Below are positions 27,673 to 41,067 of a stretch of 64,000 nt of DNA, piece after piece. The stretch is from Halobacteroides halobius DSM 5150 (lineage in GTDB: Bacteria; Bacillota; Halanaerobiia; Halobacteroidales; Halobacteroidaceae). The number at the start of each line of letters is the position of its first letter. Within the stretch, counting starts at the first letter, position 1. The translations under genes and the position numbers were made by a program. The stretch lies in NCBI RefSeq assembly GCF_000328625.1, contig NC_019978.1, forward strand, positions 124,001-188,000, in the 5' to 3' direction. The notes under the pieces are model-generated. The model was given only the letters and a program-made list of their open reading frames with translations. It ran no database searches and was not told where the DNA came from.

Positions 27673-27767
27673 GTATTTACTGTAATAAATTATAGGTTAA
27701 AAGTATTTCTAACAGATGTTATAATTATATTTAGCATTATAATTTAATAATTTAAGAGGTGTTAGTA

Positions 27768-28907
27768 GTGAATAATAAATTATTTATTTCTATATTTATT
27801 ATGATATTTATTTTTGGTCATGTAGCTTTAGTTGATGCTAAATTACATATAAAAGGTGATAATTTATTACAGTTTGAGGTACAATATGAAGGCTATCAAA
27901 AGAATAAAGAAAAATACAATTTAGATATTCCAGAATTAATACCTCTATACGTTAAGCATTCTAAAAGAGTTAAAGGGATTTATATAAATAGTCGGGTAGC
28001 TAAAAGTGAACTTAAAATGGATAAATTGATTAAATTAATTAATGAAAGCAATTTAAATGCTGTCGTGATTGATATTAAGAGTATAACCGGAAATACTATT
28101 TTTTCTAAAAGTAATGAAACCAAGGATAAATTAAAAAAGTTAATAACTAAATGTCATAGAAATAGTATTTATGTAATTGGACGCTTGGCTGTTTTTAAAG
28201 ATATTAAGTTGGCTCAACAATCTAAGTATTCATTAAAATACACCTTAGTTACGGATAAAGAGGTTACAATAAATAGTAATCAATGGTCTAATCCATACTC
28301 TAAAGAGGTGTGGGATCATAACTTAAATATTGCACAAAAGGCAGCAAATTTAGGGGTGGATGAAATTCAATTTGATTATATTCGTTTTCCGGTATTAGCT
28401 GAGAATAGTAAATTTGTCATTAAATCTTCATTGAAAGAATCTAAAGCAGATACTATTGTAAATTTTTTAAAGTATGCTCAAGATAAATTAACAGATGAGA
28501 GTGTATTATTATCTGCTGATGTTTTTGGATTAACGACTACTGTTGATGGAGACTTAGGTATTGGACAAGATATCACCCGAATGGTAAACTATGTAGATTA
28601 TATCTCACCAATGATTTATCCTTCACATTATAATAAAGGAATGTATGGTTTAGAAGATCCTAGTTCCCGACCTTATCAACTAATAAGCAGAAGTCTAGAG
28701 GATGCTAAAGAAAAACTAGGAAAAAATAGTTATAAACTAAGACCATGGTTACAAGATTTCTCTTTACAATACACATATAAAGCACGAGAAATTAAGGCTC
28801 AGATTAAAGCTGTGGAAAAGCAAGAAATAAACGGTTGGTTATTATGGAATCCTGCTTCTAATTATACAGTTGAAGCTTTAATTAATAGAAGAAGGAGGAT
28901 AAGATAA
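27768..28907 (+). CDS. Secreted putative glycoside hydrolase (DUF4015 family)
   Basis: A 379-residue exported protein. An N-terminal signal segment (FISIFIMIFIFGHVALVDA, about residues 6-24) is followed by a predicted TIM barrel: KGIYINS, AVVIDIKS, VIGRLAVFKD, VDEIQFDYIRFP, LSADVFGLTT, VDYISPMIYPSHY and WLQDFS are the family's beta-strand blocks. Acidic residues in DEIQFDYIRFP and SADVFG are likely catalytic by analogy with the GHL-type family. Substrate unknown. GTG at 27768 lies 6 bases after AAGAGGTG; a GTG at 27759 overlaps that site. The next gene begins one base after its stop. Confidence 0.8.
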   Translation: MNNKLFISIFIMIFIFGHVALVDAKLHIKGDNLLQFEVQYEGYQKNKEKYNLDIPELIPLYVKHSKRVKGIYINSRVAKSELKMDKLIKLINESNLNAVVIDIKSITGNTIFSKSNETKDKLKKLITKCHRNSIYVIGRLAVFKDIKLAQQSKYSLKYTLVTDKEVTINSNQWSNPYSKEVWDHNLNIAQKAANLGVDEIQFDYIRFPVLAENSKFVIKSSLKESKADTIVNFLKYAQDKLTDESVLLSADVFGLTTTVDGDLGIGQDITRMVNYVDYISPMIYPSHYNKGMYGLEDPSSRPYQLISRSLEDAKEKLGKNSYKLRPWLQDFSLQYTYKAREIKAQIKAVEKQEINGWLLWNPASNYTVEALINRRRRIR

Positions 28908-28908
28908 A

Positions 28909-29514
28909 ATGAAATTAACTGAAGAACGAGTTATTCCTAAGAAAATGAATCCTAATAATGGATTATTAATTGAACATATTGCACGTTATAAATTTGCTAG
29001 CAAATATACTCGAGGTAGAGTTTTAGATTTTGCTTGTGGAGTAGGATATGGTGCAGAAGTTTTATTAGCAATGGGAGAAGGTATAAAAAAGATTATAGGA
29101 ATAGATATTAATAAAGAGTGTATAAAGTATGCTCGACAGCATTATAAATTTCCTTGGACTGAGTTTAGGGTTGGTAGTGCTACTGACCCTGATTTAGCAG
29201 ATGAAGTAGGAAAATTTGATACTATAATTAGTATGGAAACTGTCGAGCATATAAAAAATGATTATAAATTTATTGCTAATTTACAAAAGCTATTAAAAGA
29301 GGATGGCACTTTAATAATTTCTACTCCATTTGGACGTGGTAGGGAATATGAATGTTCAAATCCTTATCATTATCGTCAATATACAGAAGAAGAATTTAAA
29401 GAATTATTGAGTTATTTCTCACAAGTTGAACTTTTTTGTCAACGTGATAATACAATTGAAAGCCCAAAGCCTAAGCAAAAATATTATTTAATGGTTGCTG
29501 TATGTAAACTTTAG
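28909..29514 (+). CDS. SAM-dependent methyltransferase, class I
   Basis: A 201-residue Rossmann-fold methyltransferase. Motif I is VLDFACGVGYGAEVLL (about 40-55), the acidic residue ending strand 2 is in IGIDINKE, and motif post-I/II is FDTIISMETVEHI, close to UbiE/COQ5-like small-molecule methyltransferases. Substrate unknown. Overlap-free coupling to the preceding gene (one base between stop and start) suggests the same mRNA. Confidence 0.85.
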   Translation: MKLTEERVIPKKMNPNNGLLIEHIARYKFASKYTRGRVLDFACGVGYGAEVLLAMGEGIKKIIGIDINKECIKYARQHYKFPWTEFRVGSATDPDLADEVGKFDTIISMETVEHIKNDYKFIANLQKLLKEDGTLIISTPFGRGREYECSNPYHYRQYTEEEFKELLSYFSQVELFCQRDNTIESPKPKQKYYLMVAVCKL

Positions 29515-29645
29515 CCTTCTGTATTTTTGAATATGTCATATTAAACTAATGGAAGTTAATCTTAGGTTTCACTTGACTATAAGTAAAACATGTGTTAAAT
29601 TGATAATTGTGCTGTTGAAAAGAAGCAAATAAAAATAAAAATCTC

Positions 29646-29782
29646 TTGACAACAGACATTAAATTTGTTAATATAGTAAATGTCGCTTGAAAAGAGAAAT
29701 CATTTTCTTGGGACAAGCAAGAAAAAGATAGAAAAAGTCTTGACAGTGATAAACTAATTTGTTAATATAGTAAATGTCGCTT
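29646..29782 (+). promoter_or_regulatory. Tandem rRNA operon promoters
   Basis: P1: TTGACA (29646-29651), 17 bases, TAATAT (29669-29674). P2: TTGACA (29740-29745), 17 bases, TAATAT (29763-29768). A 27-base segment covering the -10 and start region is identical in both (29662-29688 and 29756-29782). The 29515-29645 stretch holds nothing else that I can name. Confidence 0.85.
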
Positions 29783-29800
29783 AAAAAGACAAGAGACATT

Positions 29801-29840
29801 TGGTCTTTGAAAACTAAACAATGTAGAGTTTTGACTATCT
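29801..29840 (+). promoter_or_regulatory. boxA-like element and 5' half of the 16S processing stem
   Basis: TGGTCTTTGAAAACT (29800-29814) resembles the boxA antitermination element of firmicute rRNA leaders. AAAACTAAACAATGTAG (29810-29826) and GACTATCT (29833-29840) are complementary to CTACATTGTTTAGTTTT (31433-31449) and AGATAGTC (31421-31428) after 16S, giving the double-stranded stem expected for RNase III processing. Confidence 0.75.
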
Positions 29841-29863
29841 AAGTCAGTTTCAAACTCTTATCC

Positions 29864-34461
<4,598 letters not shown>

Positions 34462-34502
34462 TAGAATGACTATTGTGCAGTTTTGAAAGTGTAATAAAAT
34501 AT

Positions 34503-34676
34503 TCTGGTGGTGATTGCGGAGGGGTAACACCTGTTCCCGACGAACACGGATGTTCTAGTGTCCTAAGTGGCACAGGATGTGCCGGTTCGAAGGACCATCT
34601 CGAACACAGCAGTTAAGTCCTCCAGCGCCGATGGTACTATAGGGGCAGCCTTATGGGAGAGTAGGTCGCTGCCAGA
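34503..34676 (+). rRNA. rrf: 5S ribosomal RNA with an internal expansion of about 58 bases
   Basis: Helix I is formed by TCTGGTGGTGA and the terminal GCTGCCAGA. The canonical 5S body can be read by joining CACCTGTTCCC (ending 34538) to ATCTCGAACACAGCAGTTAAG (from 34597). Between them lies an insert that folds on itself: CGAAC-A-CGG (34541-34549) pairs with CCG-GTTCG (34582-34589). Total length is 174 bases against the usual ~117; removing the insert gives ~116. Expanded 5S rRNAs are reported in Halanaerobiales and in Halococcus, which supports the host assignment. The junction could shift by a few bases because flanks are similar. Confidence 0.9.
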
Positions 34677-34729
34677 ATCAATTATATAATTGATGATGTA
34701 GAATTGACAATTAAAGAGATTTAAAAATA

Positions 34730-34753
34730 AAACCATAGTTTTTATGGTTTTTA
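34730..34753 (+). terminator. Possible terminator of the rRNA operon
   Basis: AAACCATA (34730-34737) pairs with TATGGTTT (34743-34750); only a short T run follows, so read-through to tRNA-Asn is possible. A perfect 18-base palindrome also lies just after 5S (34677-34694). Confidence 0.5.
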
Positions 34754-34842
34754 GTTATAGATTACTCTTTTTTTATTGTTAATTTATATTTTTTTAGTTT
34801 GAATTCAACTGTAAATTGTACATTGTCAATTAATAATATCGT

Positions 34843-34918
34843 TCCCCGATAGCTCAGTTGGTAGAGCGAGTGGCTGTTAACCACTTTGTCGTAGGTTCAA
34901 GTCCTACTCGGGGAGCCA
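34843..34918 (+). tRNA. tRNA-Asn (anticodon GTT)
   Basis: TCCCCGA pairs with TCGGGGA in the acceptor stem; the anticodon loop is CTGTTAA; CCA is encoded. It lies about 170 bases after 5S. Confidence 0.97.
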
Positions 34919-34931
34919 ATTTATTTTTTTG

Positions 34932-34966
34932 ATGATACCTTTTAAAAGGTATCATTTTTATTTTTT
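34932..34966 (+). terminator. Terminator after tRNA-Asn
   Basis: ATGATACCTTTT and AAAAGGTATCAT form a perfect palindrome (34932-34955) followed by TTTTATTTTTT. Confidence 0.85.
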
Positions 34967-35040
34967 GTATAGGTTATGAACTAATATTAAATAATAAAAT
35001 AAGGATAGTCTTTCTAAATAATAATTAATACTAATAAAGC

Positions 35041-35094
35041 TTGAAAATAGAATAATTTTATAGTAAAATATAGTCAAAGTCAGAGATGGTCAAA
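35041..35094 (+). promoter_or_regulatory. ctsR operon promoter with CtsR operator
   Basis: TTGAAA (35041-35046), 17 bases, TAAAAT (35064-35069). Over the start region lie AGTCAGA (35078-35084), GAT, GGTCAAA (35088-35094), matching the CtsR heptad pair RGTCAAA-NAN-RGTCAAA with one mismatch, plus another AGTCAAA at 35072-35078. Feedback repression of the class III heat-shock operon follows from established CtsR biology. Confidence 0.8.
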
Positions 35095-35114
35095 TATTTA
35101 GAGGAGAGATCTAT

Positions 35115-35576
35115 ATGGCAAGTCTAGCTGATCAGATAGAAAAGTATTTAAAAAGGTTATTAGGTCATAATAACATCATAAAGCTGAAGAGGATTAATCT
35201 ATCTAAAAAATTTGATTGTGCACCTTCACAGATAAATTATGTTTTAAATACTAGGTTTACTAGAGAAAGAGGTTATTTAATTGATAGTCAACGAGGTGGA
35301 GCTGGCTATATAATGGTAACCAAGATTAAGTTGACTTCGAAATGTAAAATACTTAATCAATTATTCGATAATATAAAGGATCAAATTAATCAACGTAAAG
35401 CATTAAATATAATTGAGCGATTATATGAGATAAAGGTAATATCATTAGCAGAAAAGAAGCTGTTTAAAGAGTTAATTGATAAGCAAACTTTAGGATTGGA
35501 ATCATCTAAGTGTGATTTAGTTCGAGCTAGGCTGTTAAAGTCAATATTAAAGTCTTTAGTTAAAAAGGAGGGGTAA
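35115..35576 (+). CDS. ctsR: Class III heat-shock repressor CtsR
   Basis: A 153-residue repressor. The N-terminal winged helix includes KKFDCAPSQINYVLNTRFT (about 34-52) and the RGGAGYI wing with the conserved Gly that senses heat in Bacillus CtsR. First gene of the ctsR-mcsA-mcsB-clpC operon, with its own operator just upstream. The next gene starts one base after its stop. Confidence 0.96.
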   Translation: MASLADQIEKYLKRLLGHNNIIKLKRINLSKKFDCAPSQINYVLNTRFTRERGYLIDSQRGGAGYIMVTKIKLTSKCKILNQLFDNIKDQINQRKALNIIERLYEIKVISLAEKKLFKELIDKQTLGLESSKCDLVRARLLKSILKSLVKKEG

Positions 35577-35577
35577 G

Positions 35578-36096
35578 ATGCTTTGTCAAGAGTGTCAGGA
35601 AAGGCAAGCCAAATTACATGTAACTAAGATTATTAATGGAGAAAAAAAAGAATTATATTTATGTCAAGAATGTGCTCAATCTAATAATGAATTAGATTTT
35701 AGTTTGGATTTTTCATTTGATAATATATTAACTGGATTATTAAATGATAAATTAACTTCTAAAGCTAAAATAGGTTTAAATGAAACTCATCTTGAGTGTG
35801 ATGTGTGTGGTTTAAGTTATGTTGACTTTAGTCGTAATGGGAGATTAGGATGTAGCAATTGTTATACTTCATTTCGAAATAAATTAGGTAAGGTTTTACG
35901 GAGAATTCATAGCAGTACAGATCATACTGGTAAAATTCCTAAGCGAGCAGGAGAAAAAGTTAGGTTAAAAAGGAAGATTAAAGAATTAAGAAGAGAGATG
36001 GATGAAGTTGTAAGGAAGGAAGAATTTGAAAGAGCAGCTGAGATAAGAGATAAAATTAAAGAATTAGATGATAAATTGGAGGCGGAGGAGGGATAA
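35578..36096 (+). CDS. mcsA: Protein-arginine kinase activator McsA
   Basis: A 172-residue protein with two pairs of zinc-binding CXXC motifs (CQECQ and CQECA at residues 3-30, then CDVCG and CSNC near 80-105) and a C-terminal UVR motif (RKEEFERAAEIRDKIKELDDKL). It activates McsB and helps pass substrates to ClpCP. Stop is immediately followed by the mcsB start (1 base). Confidence 0.95.
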   Translation: MLCQECQERQAKLHVTKIINGEKKELYLCQECAQSNNELDFSLDFSFDNILTGLLNDKLTSKAKIGLNETHLECDVCGLSYVDFSRNGRLGCSNCYTSFRNKLGKVLRRIHSSTDHTGKIPKRAGEKVRLKRKIKELRREMDEVVRKEEFERAAEIRDKIKELDDKLEAEEG

Positions 36097-36097
36097 A

Positions 36098-37132
36098 ATG
36101 GATGATGCTTTTGTGAGTCGCTGGATGGAGCAAATAGGTTCAGAATCAGATATAGTAGTTAGCAGTAGAATTAGATTAGCTCGTAATTTGGATAAAGTCC
36201 CCTTTACTATGCAGGCTACAGATAAAGAGTTATCTTTAGTTACAAATAAAGTTAGCAATTTGATTAATAATGATAATAAGTTTGATTTAGATTTAATGTC
36301 TTTAGACACATTATCAGAAACTGAGAGAATGATGCTGGTAGAACGTCATTTGATCAGTCCTGAATATGCTAAGAATGTTCAAAATAGATTATTGGCATTA
36401 TCTAAAGATGAGGTTATTAGTTTAATGGTCAATGAAGAAGATCATCTTAGATTACAAATACTACTGCCAGGTCTGGAATTAGAGGATGGGTGGGATATAG
36501 CTGATGAAGTAGATAATTACTTAGAAAACAATTTGAATATGGCTTTTGATGAAGAATATGGTTACTTAACTGCTTGTCCTACTAATGTAGGGACAGGATT
36601 AAGGGCCTCGGTAATGGTTCATTTGCCTGCTTTAAGTATTTTGGATAGGGTTAATAGCTTGATGGGAGTTATTTCAAAATTAGGTTTAGCTGTTAGAGGT
36701 TTATATGGTGAAGGAACAGATACAATAGGTAATTTATATCAGATTTCTAATCAAGTAACTTTAGGAAATTCTGAAGAAGAAATTATAGAAAACTTACTTG
36801 AAGTAACTCATCAAATTATTAATAAAGAGCGAAATGCTCGTAAAAGTTTATTAAAAGAAGAAGAAATGAATTTAAAGGATATGGTCTCTAGAGCTTATGG
36901 GACATTAAAGCATGCTTATAGTATTTCCATTGAAGAGGCATTAGAATTAATTTCAAATGTAAGATTAGGTGTTGATTTGGGAATACTAGATGAAAACCCT
37001 ACTTTATTAACGCAGTTGATGATTATTACTAGACCTGCTACATTAAAGATGATTAAAGGCAATGAAAATGAAATAAATGATTATAATGTTTACCGAGCAG
37101 AATTGATTAGAAATAAATTAAGGAGGGAATGA
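36098..37132 (+). CDS. mcsB: Protein-arginine kinase McsB
   Basis: A 344-residue guanido-kinase-fold enzyme that phosphorylates arginines, tagging proteins for ClpCP. Phosphagen kinase signatures are seen: [10 protein letters not shown] (about 24-33), [14 protein letters not shown] with the active-site Cys, and RGLYGEG loop. ATG at 36098 follows GGAGGAGGG; the open frame upstream overlaps mcsA. Ends one base before clpC. Confidence 0.96.
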   Translation: MDDAFVSRWMEQIGSESDIVVSSRIRLARNLDKVPFTMQATDKELSLVTNKVSNLINNDNKFDLDLMSLDTLSETERMMLVERHLISPEYAKNVQNRLLALSKDEVISLMVNEEDHLRLQILLPGLELEDGWDIADEVDNYLENNLNMAFDEEYGYLTACPTNVGTGLRASVMVHLPALSILDRVNSLMGVISKLGLAVRGLYGEGTDTIGNLYQISNQVTLGNSEEEIIENLLEVTHQIINKERNARKSLLKEEEMNLKDMVSRAYGTLKHAYSISIEEALELISNVRLGVDLGILDENPTLLTQLMIITRPATLKMIKGNENEINDYNVYRAELIRNKLRRE

Positions 37133-37133
37133 T

Positions 37134-39569
37134 ATGCTTTTTGGTAGATTTACTGAGAGGGCCAAGGAAGTAATGTCCTTTTCGCAAAAAGAAGCGCAAA
37201 ATTTAGGACATAATTATGTGGGGACAGAACACTTATTATTAGGTTTGCTAAAAGAAGGAGAAGGAATAGCAGCTAAAGTTTTAAAAAAGAACAAATTACA
37301 ATTAGATGATTTAAGAAATAAAATTAAAGATATGATTGGAGAATCTGAGGGCCAATTAAATGCTAAGACTCTTTCTTTTACTCCAAGAACCAAAAAAGTA
37401 TTAAATCTTTCTTCAGAAGAAGCAAGAAGATTAGGACATAATTATGTAGGAACAGAACATTTATTATTAGGTTTATTAAAAGAAGGCGAAGGAGTAGCAG
37501 CACGAATATTAAAAAAAGAAGGATTAGAGTTTGATAAGATTAAAAAGCAGGTGGTTAATATGTTAGGAGGAGCCAAAAAGAAGAATAATGGATATGGTAA
37601 ATATAAGTCTGGTCGTCATAAGGGGAAATTAGATCAATATAGTCGTGATTTGACGCAACTTGCAGCTGAAGGAAAACTTGATCCAGTTATAGGTAGAAAT
37701 AAGGAAATAAAGCGGGTTATTCAAATTTTAAGTAGACGTAGAAAGAATAATCCAGTTTTAATTGGAGAACCAGGTGTTGGTAAGACTGCCATTGCTGAAG
37801 GACTAGCCCAAAGAATTGCGGAGGAAGAAGTTCCAGAAACATTAGTGAACAAACGAATTTTAGCTTTGGATTTAAGTTCTATGTTAGCAGGTTCAAAATA
37901 TAGAGGGGAATTTGAGAAGCGTTTGAAAGCAATAATGAAAGAAATTTCAGAGTCTGGAGATGTAATTTTATTCATTGATGAATTGCATAATTTAGTAGGA
38001 GCCGGAGGAGCCGAAGGAGCTATAGATGCTGCTAATATTTTAAAACCTGCTTTAGCTAGAGGAGAATTACAGACTATTGGAGCTACAACATTAGATGAGT
38101 ATAGAAAGCATGTAGAAGAAGATGCAGCTTTAGAACGTAGATTTCAATCAATTTTGGTAGAAGAGCCAACTATTGAAGATACAGTGAAAATTTTAAAAGG
38201 ATTACGTGATGTTTATGAAGCTCACCATAGAGTGAAGATTACAGATGATGCTATTATGGCAGCAGCTGAGCTATCCCACCGTTATATCAATGATCGTTTC
38301 TTACCTGATAAAGCAATAGACTTAATTGATGAATCAGGTTCTCAAGCTAGACTACAAGAAAATACCGCCCCAAATGAGTTAAAACAATTAAGTAAAAAAC
38401 TTGAAAGAATAGAACAGGAAAAAGAAGCTGCTATTGAAGCTCAAGAATTTGAAGAAGCAGCAGATTTGCGTGATCAAGAACAACAAATTAAAGATCAGTT
38501 AGAAGAGATTAAGACAGAGTGGAAGAATGAAAAAGGAATGAATGAGACAGTAATTACTAAGGAGAATATTGCAGAAATTGTTTCTGATTGGACTGGAGTT
38601 CCAGTTACTAAGTTGGCCCAAGAAGAATCAGAGCGTTTACTTAATTTAGAAGCTGAATTGCATGAGCGAGTTGTGGGCCAAGATGAAGCAGTTGAATCTG
38701 TAGCTCAAGCTATCAGAAGGGCTAGAGCTGGATTAAAAGATCCCAAACGTCCTATTGGCTCTTTTATTTTCTTAGGGCCAACTGGAGTAGGAAAAACAGA
38801 ATTAGCTAAAACTTTAGCTGAGTCAATGTTTGATGATGAAGATGCTATGATTAGAGTTGATATGTCTGAATATATGGAGAAACATGCTGTTTCTAGATTA
38901 GTAGGTGCTCCTCCAGGATATGTAGGACATGATGAAGGTGGACAGTTAACAGAAGAGGTTAGACGTCGTCCTTATTCAGTAATCTTATTAGATGAGATTG
39001 AAAAAGCCCATCCGGAAGTTTTTAATGTTTTATTACAGCTTTTAGAAGATGGTCAACTTACTGATGCTCAAGGAAGAACGGTTGATTTTAAGAATACTGT
39101 AGTAATTATGACTTCTAATGTAGGAGCTGATTTAATTCAAAATAATACTGGAGGACTTGGATTTAAGTCCCCAGAAAATATTGATACAGAGTATGAAGAT
39201 ATGAAAGAAAAAGTTATGGGAAAAATGAAGGATACTTTCAGACCAGAATTTCTTAATAGATTAGATGAGATAATTGTATTCCATTCTCTAACTGAAGAAG
39301 AGATCAAAGAAATTGTTGACTTTATGTTACAAGATTTAGAAGAGAGAATTATAAATAAAGATCTAAAATTAGATGTTACTGAGCCAGCAAAAGAATTACT
39401 TGCTGAAAAGGGTTATGATAAAGAGTTTGGAGCAAGACCACTCCGTAGAACAATCAGACGCATGATTGAGAATCCTTTATCCGAAAGATTACTAGCTGGT
39501 AAGTTTGAAGAAGGAGACACAATTAAGATTAATGCTCAAGAAGGAGAACTTAAATTTAGTAAATTATAA
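37134..39569 (+). CDS. clpC: ATP-dependent Clp protease ATPase subunit ClpC
   Basis: An 811-residue Hsp100 unfoldase. Two Clp-N repeats (about 1-145; [15 protein letters not shown] and [19 protein letters not shown] twice), Walker A1 GEPGVGKT, a UVR-containing middle domain (about 420-455, [18 protein letters not shown]) for McsB/MecA contact, and Walker A2 GPTGVGKTE with the arginine-finger region. Pairs with ClpP, encoded elsewhere. Regulated through the CtsR operator upstream of the operon. Confidence 0.97.
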   Translation: MLFGRFTERAKEVMSFSQKEAQNLGHNYVGTEHLLLGLLKEGEGIAAKVLKKNKLQLDDLRNKIKDMIGESEGQLNAKTLSFTPRTKKVLNLSSEEARRLGHNYVGTEHLLLGLLKEGEGVAARILKKEGLEFDKIKKQVVNMLGGAKKKNNGYGKYKSGRHKGKLDQYSRDLTQLAAEGKLDPVIGRNKEIKRVIQILSRRRKNNPVLIGEPGVGKTAIAEGLAQRIAEEEVPETLVNKRILALDLSSMLAGSKYRGEFEKRLKAIMKEISESGDVILFIDELHNLVGAGGAEGAIDAANILKPALARGELQTIGATTLDEYRKHVEEDAALERRFQSILVEEPTIEDTVKILKGLRDVYEAHHRVKITDDAIMAAAELSHRYINDRFLPDKAIDLIDESGSQARLQENTAPNELKQLSKKLERIEQEKEAAIEAQEFEEAADLRDQEQQIKDQLEEIKTEWKNEKGMNETVITKENIAEIVSDWTGVPVTKLAQEESERLLNLEAELHERVVGQDEAVESVAQAIRRARAGLKDPKRPIGSFIFLGPTGVGKTELAKTLAESMFDDEDAMIRVDMSEYMEKHAVSRLVGAPPGYVGHDEGGQLTEEVRRRPYSVILLDEIEKAHPEVFNVLLQLLEDGQLTDAQGRTVDFKNTVVIMTSNVGADLIQNNTGGLGFKSPENIDTEYEDMKEKVMGKMKDTFRPEFLNRLDEIIVFHSLTEEEIKEIVDFMLQDLEERIINKDLKLDVTEPAKELLAEKGYDKEFGARPLRRTIRRMIENPLSERLLAGKFEEGDTIKINAQEGELKFSKL

Positions 39570-39579
39570 ATTTAAGTTA

Positions 39580-39608
39580 TAAGCAGAGGGAGTCCTCTGC
39601 TTATTTTA
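39580..39608 (+). terminator. Terminator of the ctsR-clpC operon
   Basis: TAAGCAGAGG (39580-39589) pairs with CCTCTGCTTA (39594-39603), followed by TTTTAATTT. Confidence 0.82.
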
Positions 39609-39632
39609 ATTTAACAAAAAATTTTGATAAAC

Positions 39633-39661
39633 TTGTAAAATTAAATAATAGCTGTTATAAT
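39633..39661 (+). promoter_or_regulatory. radA-disA promoter
   Basis: TTGTAA (39633-39638), 17 bases, TATAAT (39656-39661), 35 bases before the radA ATG. Confidence 0.65.
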
Positions 39662-39696
39662 ATAATTTAACATTTTGTATATAATTAGGTGATTGT

Positions 39697-41067
39697 ATGC
39701 CAAAACAGAAGAAGAGATATATTTGTCAAGAATGTGGTTATCAAGCTTTAAAATGGAGTGGACAATGTCCAGGTTGTGATAGTTGGAATACATTAGTAGA
39801 GGAAATTATTAATCCTAAACAAGAAAAGAAAGAACAACAGGTTACTGCTAATGTAAATCTTGAAACAATTGATAAGATTGAAACTAAGGTAGAAGATAGG
39901 TTAACATCTAATTTCCAAGAATTAGATCGAGTATTAGGGGGAGGTATAGTACCTGGGTCTTTAATTTTAATTGGTGGCGATCCAGGAATAGGGAAGTCTA
40001 CCTTATTATTACAGGCTTCTTATAATATAAGTGAAGAATATGATAAAGTAATGTATGTTACAGGGGAGGAATCAAGGCGTCAAGTTAAACTACGTGCTAA
40101 CAGATTAGAGGCAATTAGTTCTAGTTTATATATATTAGCAGAAACTAATTTATTATCTGTTATTAATAGTATTAAGGAGTTAAACCCTGATTTGGTAGTT
40201 ATTGATTCAATTCAAACTATACATAATCCTAATTTAGATTCAGCACCGGGAAGTGTTAGCCAAGTTAGAGATGCTACTAATCGATTAATGAAATTAGCTA
40301 AGAAAGATGGAATTCCTGTTTTTGTAGTAGGACATGTAACTAAGCAAGGTTCTATTGCAGGGCCAAAGGTCTTAGAACATATGGTTGATACTGTTTTATA
40401 TTTTGAGGGAGACCGACATCGAGATTATAGGATATTAAGAGCAGTTAAAAATAGATTTGGTTCTACAAATGAGGTTGGAATTTTTGAGATGCAGCAATCA
40501 GGATTAGAAGAAGTGTTAAATCCTTCTCAAGCTTTTATAGCTGAAAGACCTGAAGGAGTTTCTGGTTCTGTGATTATTCCTTGTTTAGAGGGAAGTCGCC
40601 CGATCTTAATTGAGCTCCAAGCTTTAGCATCTTCAGCTAATTTTGGTACACCTAGTCGAATGACTACTGGGATAGATCATAAACGAGTATCATTGATCTT
40701 AGCTGTATTAGAGAAAAGGTTGGGTTTGCATTTGCAAAATCAGGATGTCTACATTAATATTGTAGGTGGGTTTCAAGTAGATGAGCCAGCTATTGATTTA
40801 GGAATGGCTATAGCTATTGTATCTAGCTTTAGAGATGTATCTGTTTCAGAGAAATTAGCAGTGATTGGTGAAGTAGGATTATCTGGAGAAGTAAGGGCGA
40901 TTAGTCAGATTGAAAAGCGGGTAAAAGAGGCTAGTAAGTTAGGTTTTAGTCAATTTATTATTCCTAAGAGTAACCTACAAGGACTTTCTTCTGCTTATCA
41001 AGATTTAACTATAAATGGTGTTGCTAATGTTAGAGAAGTTTTAGATCTTATTTTAGGAGGTGAATAG
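39697..41067 (+). CDS. radA: DNA repair protein RadA
   Basis: A 456-residue RecA-like helicase that promotes branch migration in recombination. A four-Cys zinc finger (CQECG...CPGC, residues 10-26), Walker A GDPGIGKST (about 100), the family KNRFG motif (VKNRFGSTNEVGIF) and a C-terminal Lon-like domain are evident. Stop is followed directly by disA. RadA controls DisA output in Bacillus, so this pairing is functional. Confidence 0.96.
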   Translation: MPKQKKRYICQECGYQALKWSGQCPGCDSWNTLVEEIINPKQEKKEQQVTANVNLETIDKIETKVEDRLTSNFQELDRVLGGGIVPGSLILIGGDPGIGKSTLLLQASYNISEEYDKVMYVTGEESRRQVKLRANRLEAISSSLYILAETNLLSVINSIKELNPDLVVIDSIQTIHNPNLDSAPGSVSQVRDATNRLMKLAKKDGIPVFVVGHVTKQGSIAGPKVLEHMVDTVLYFEGDRHRDYRILRAVKNRFGSTNEVGIFEMQQSGLEEVLNPSQAFIAERPEGVSGSVIIPCLEGSRPILIELQALASSANFGTPSRMTTGIDHKRVSLILAVLEKRLGLHLQNQDVYINIVGGFQVDEPAIDLGMAIAIVSSFRDVSVSEKLAVIGEVGLSGEVRAISQIEKRVKEASKLGFSQFIIPKSNLQGLSSAYQDLTINGVANVREVLDLILGGE

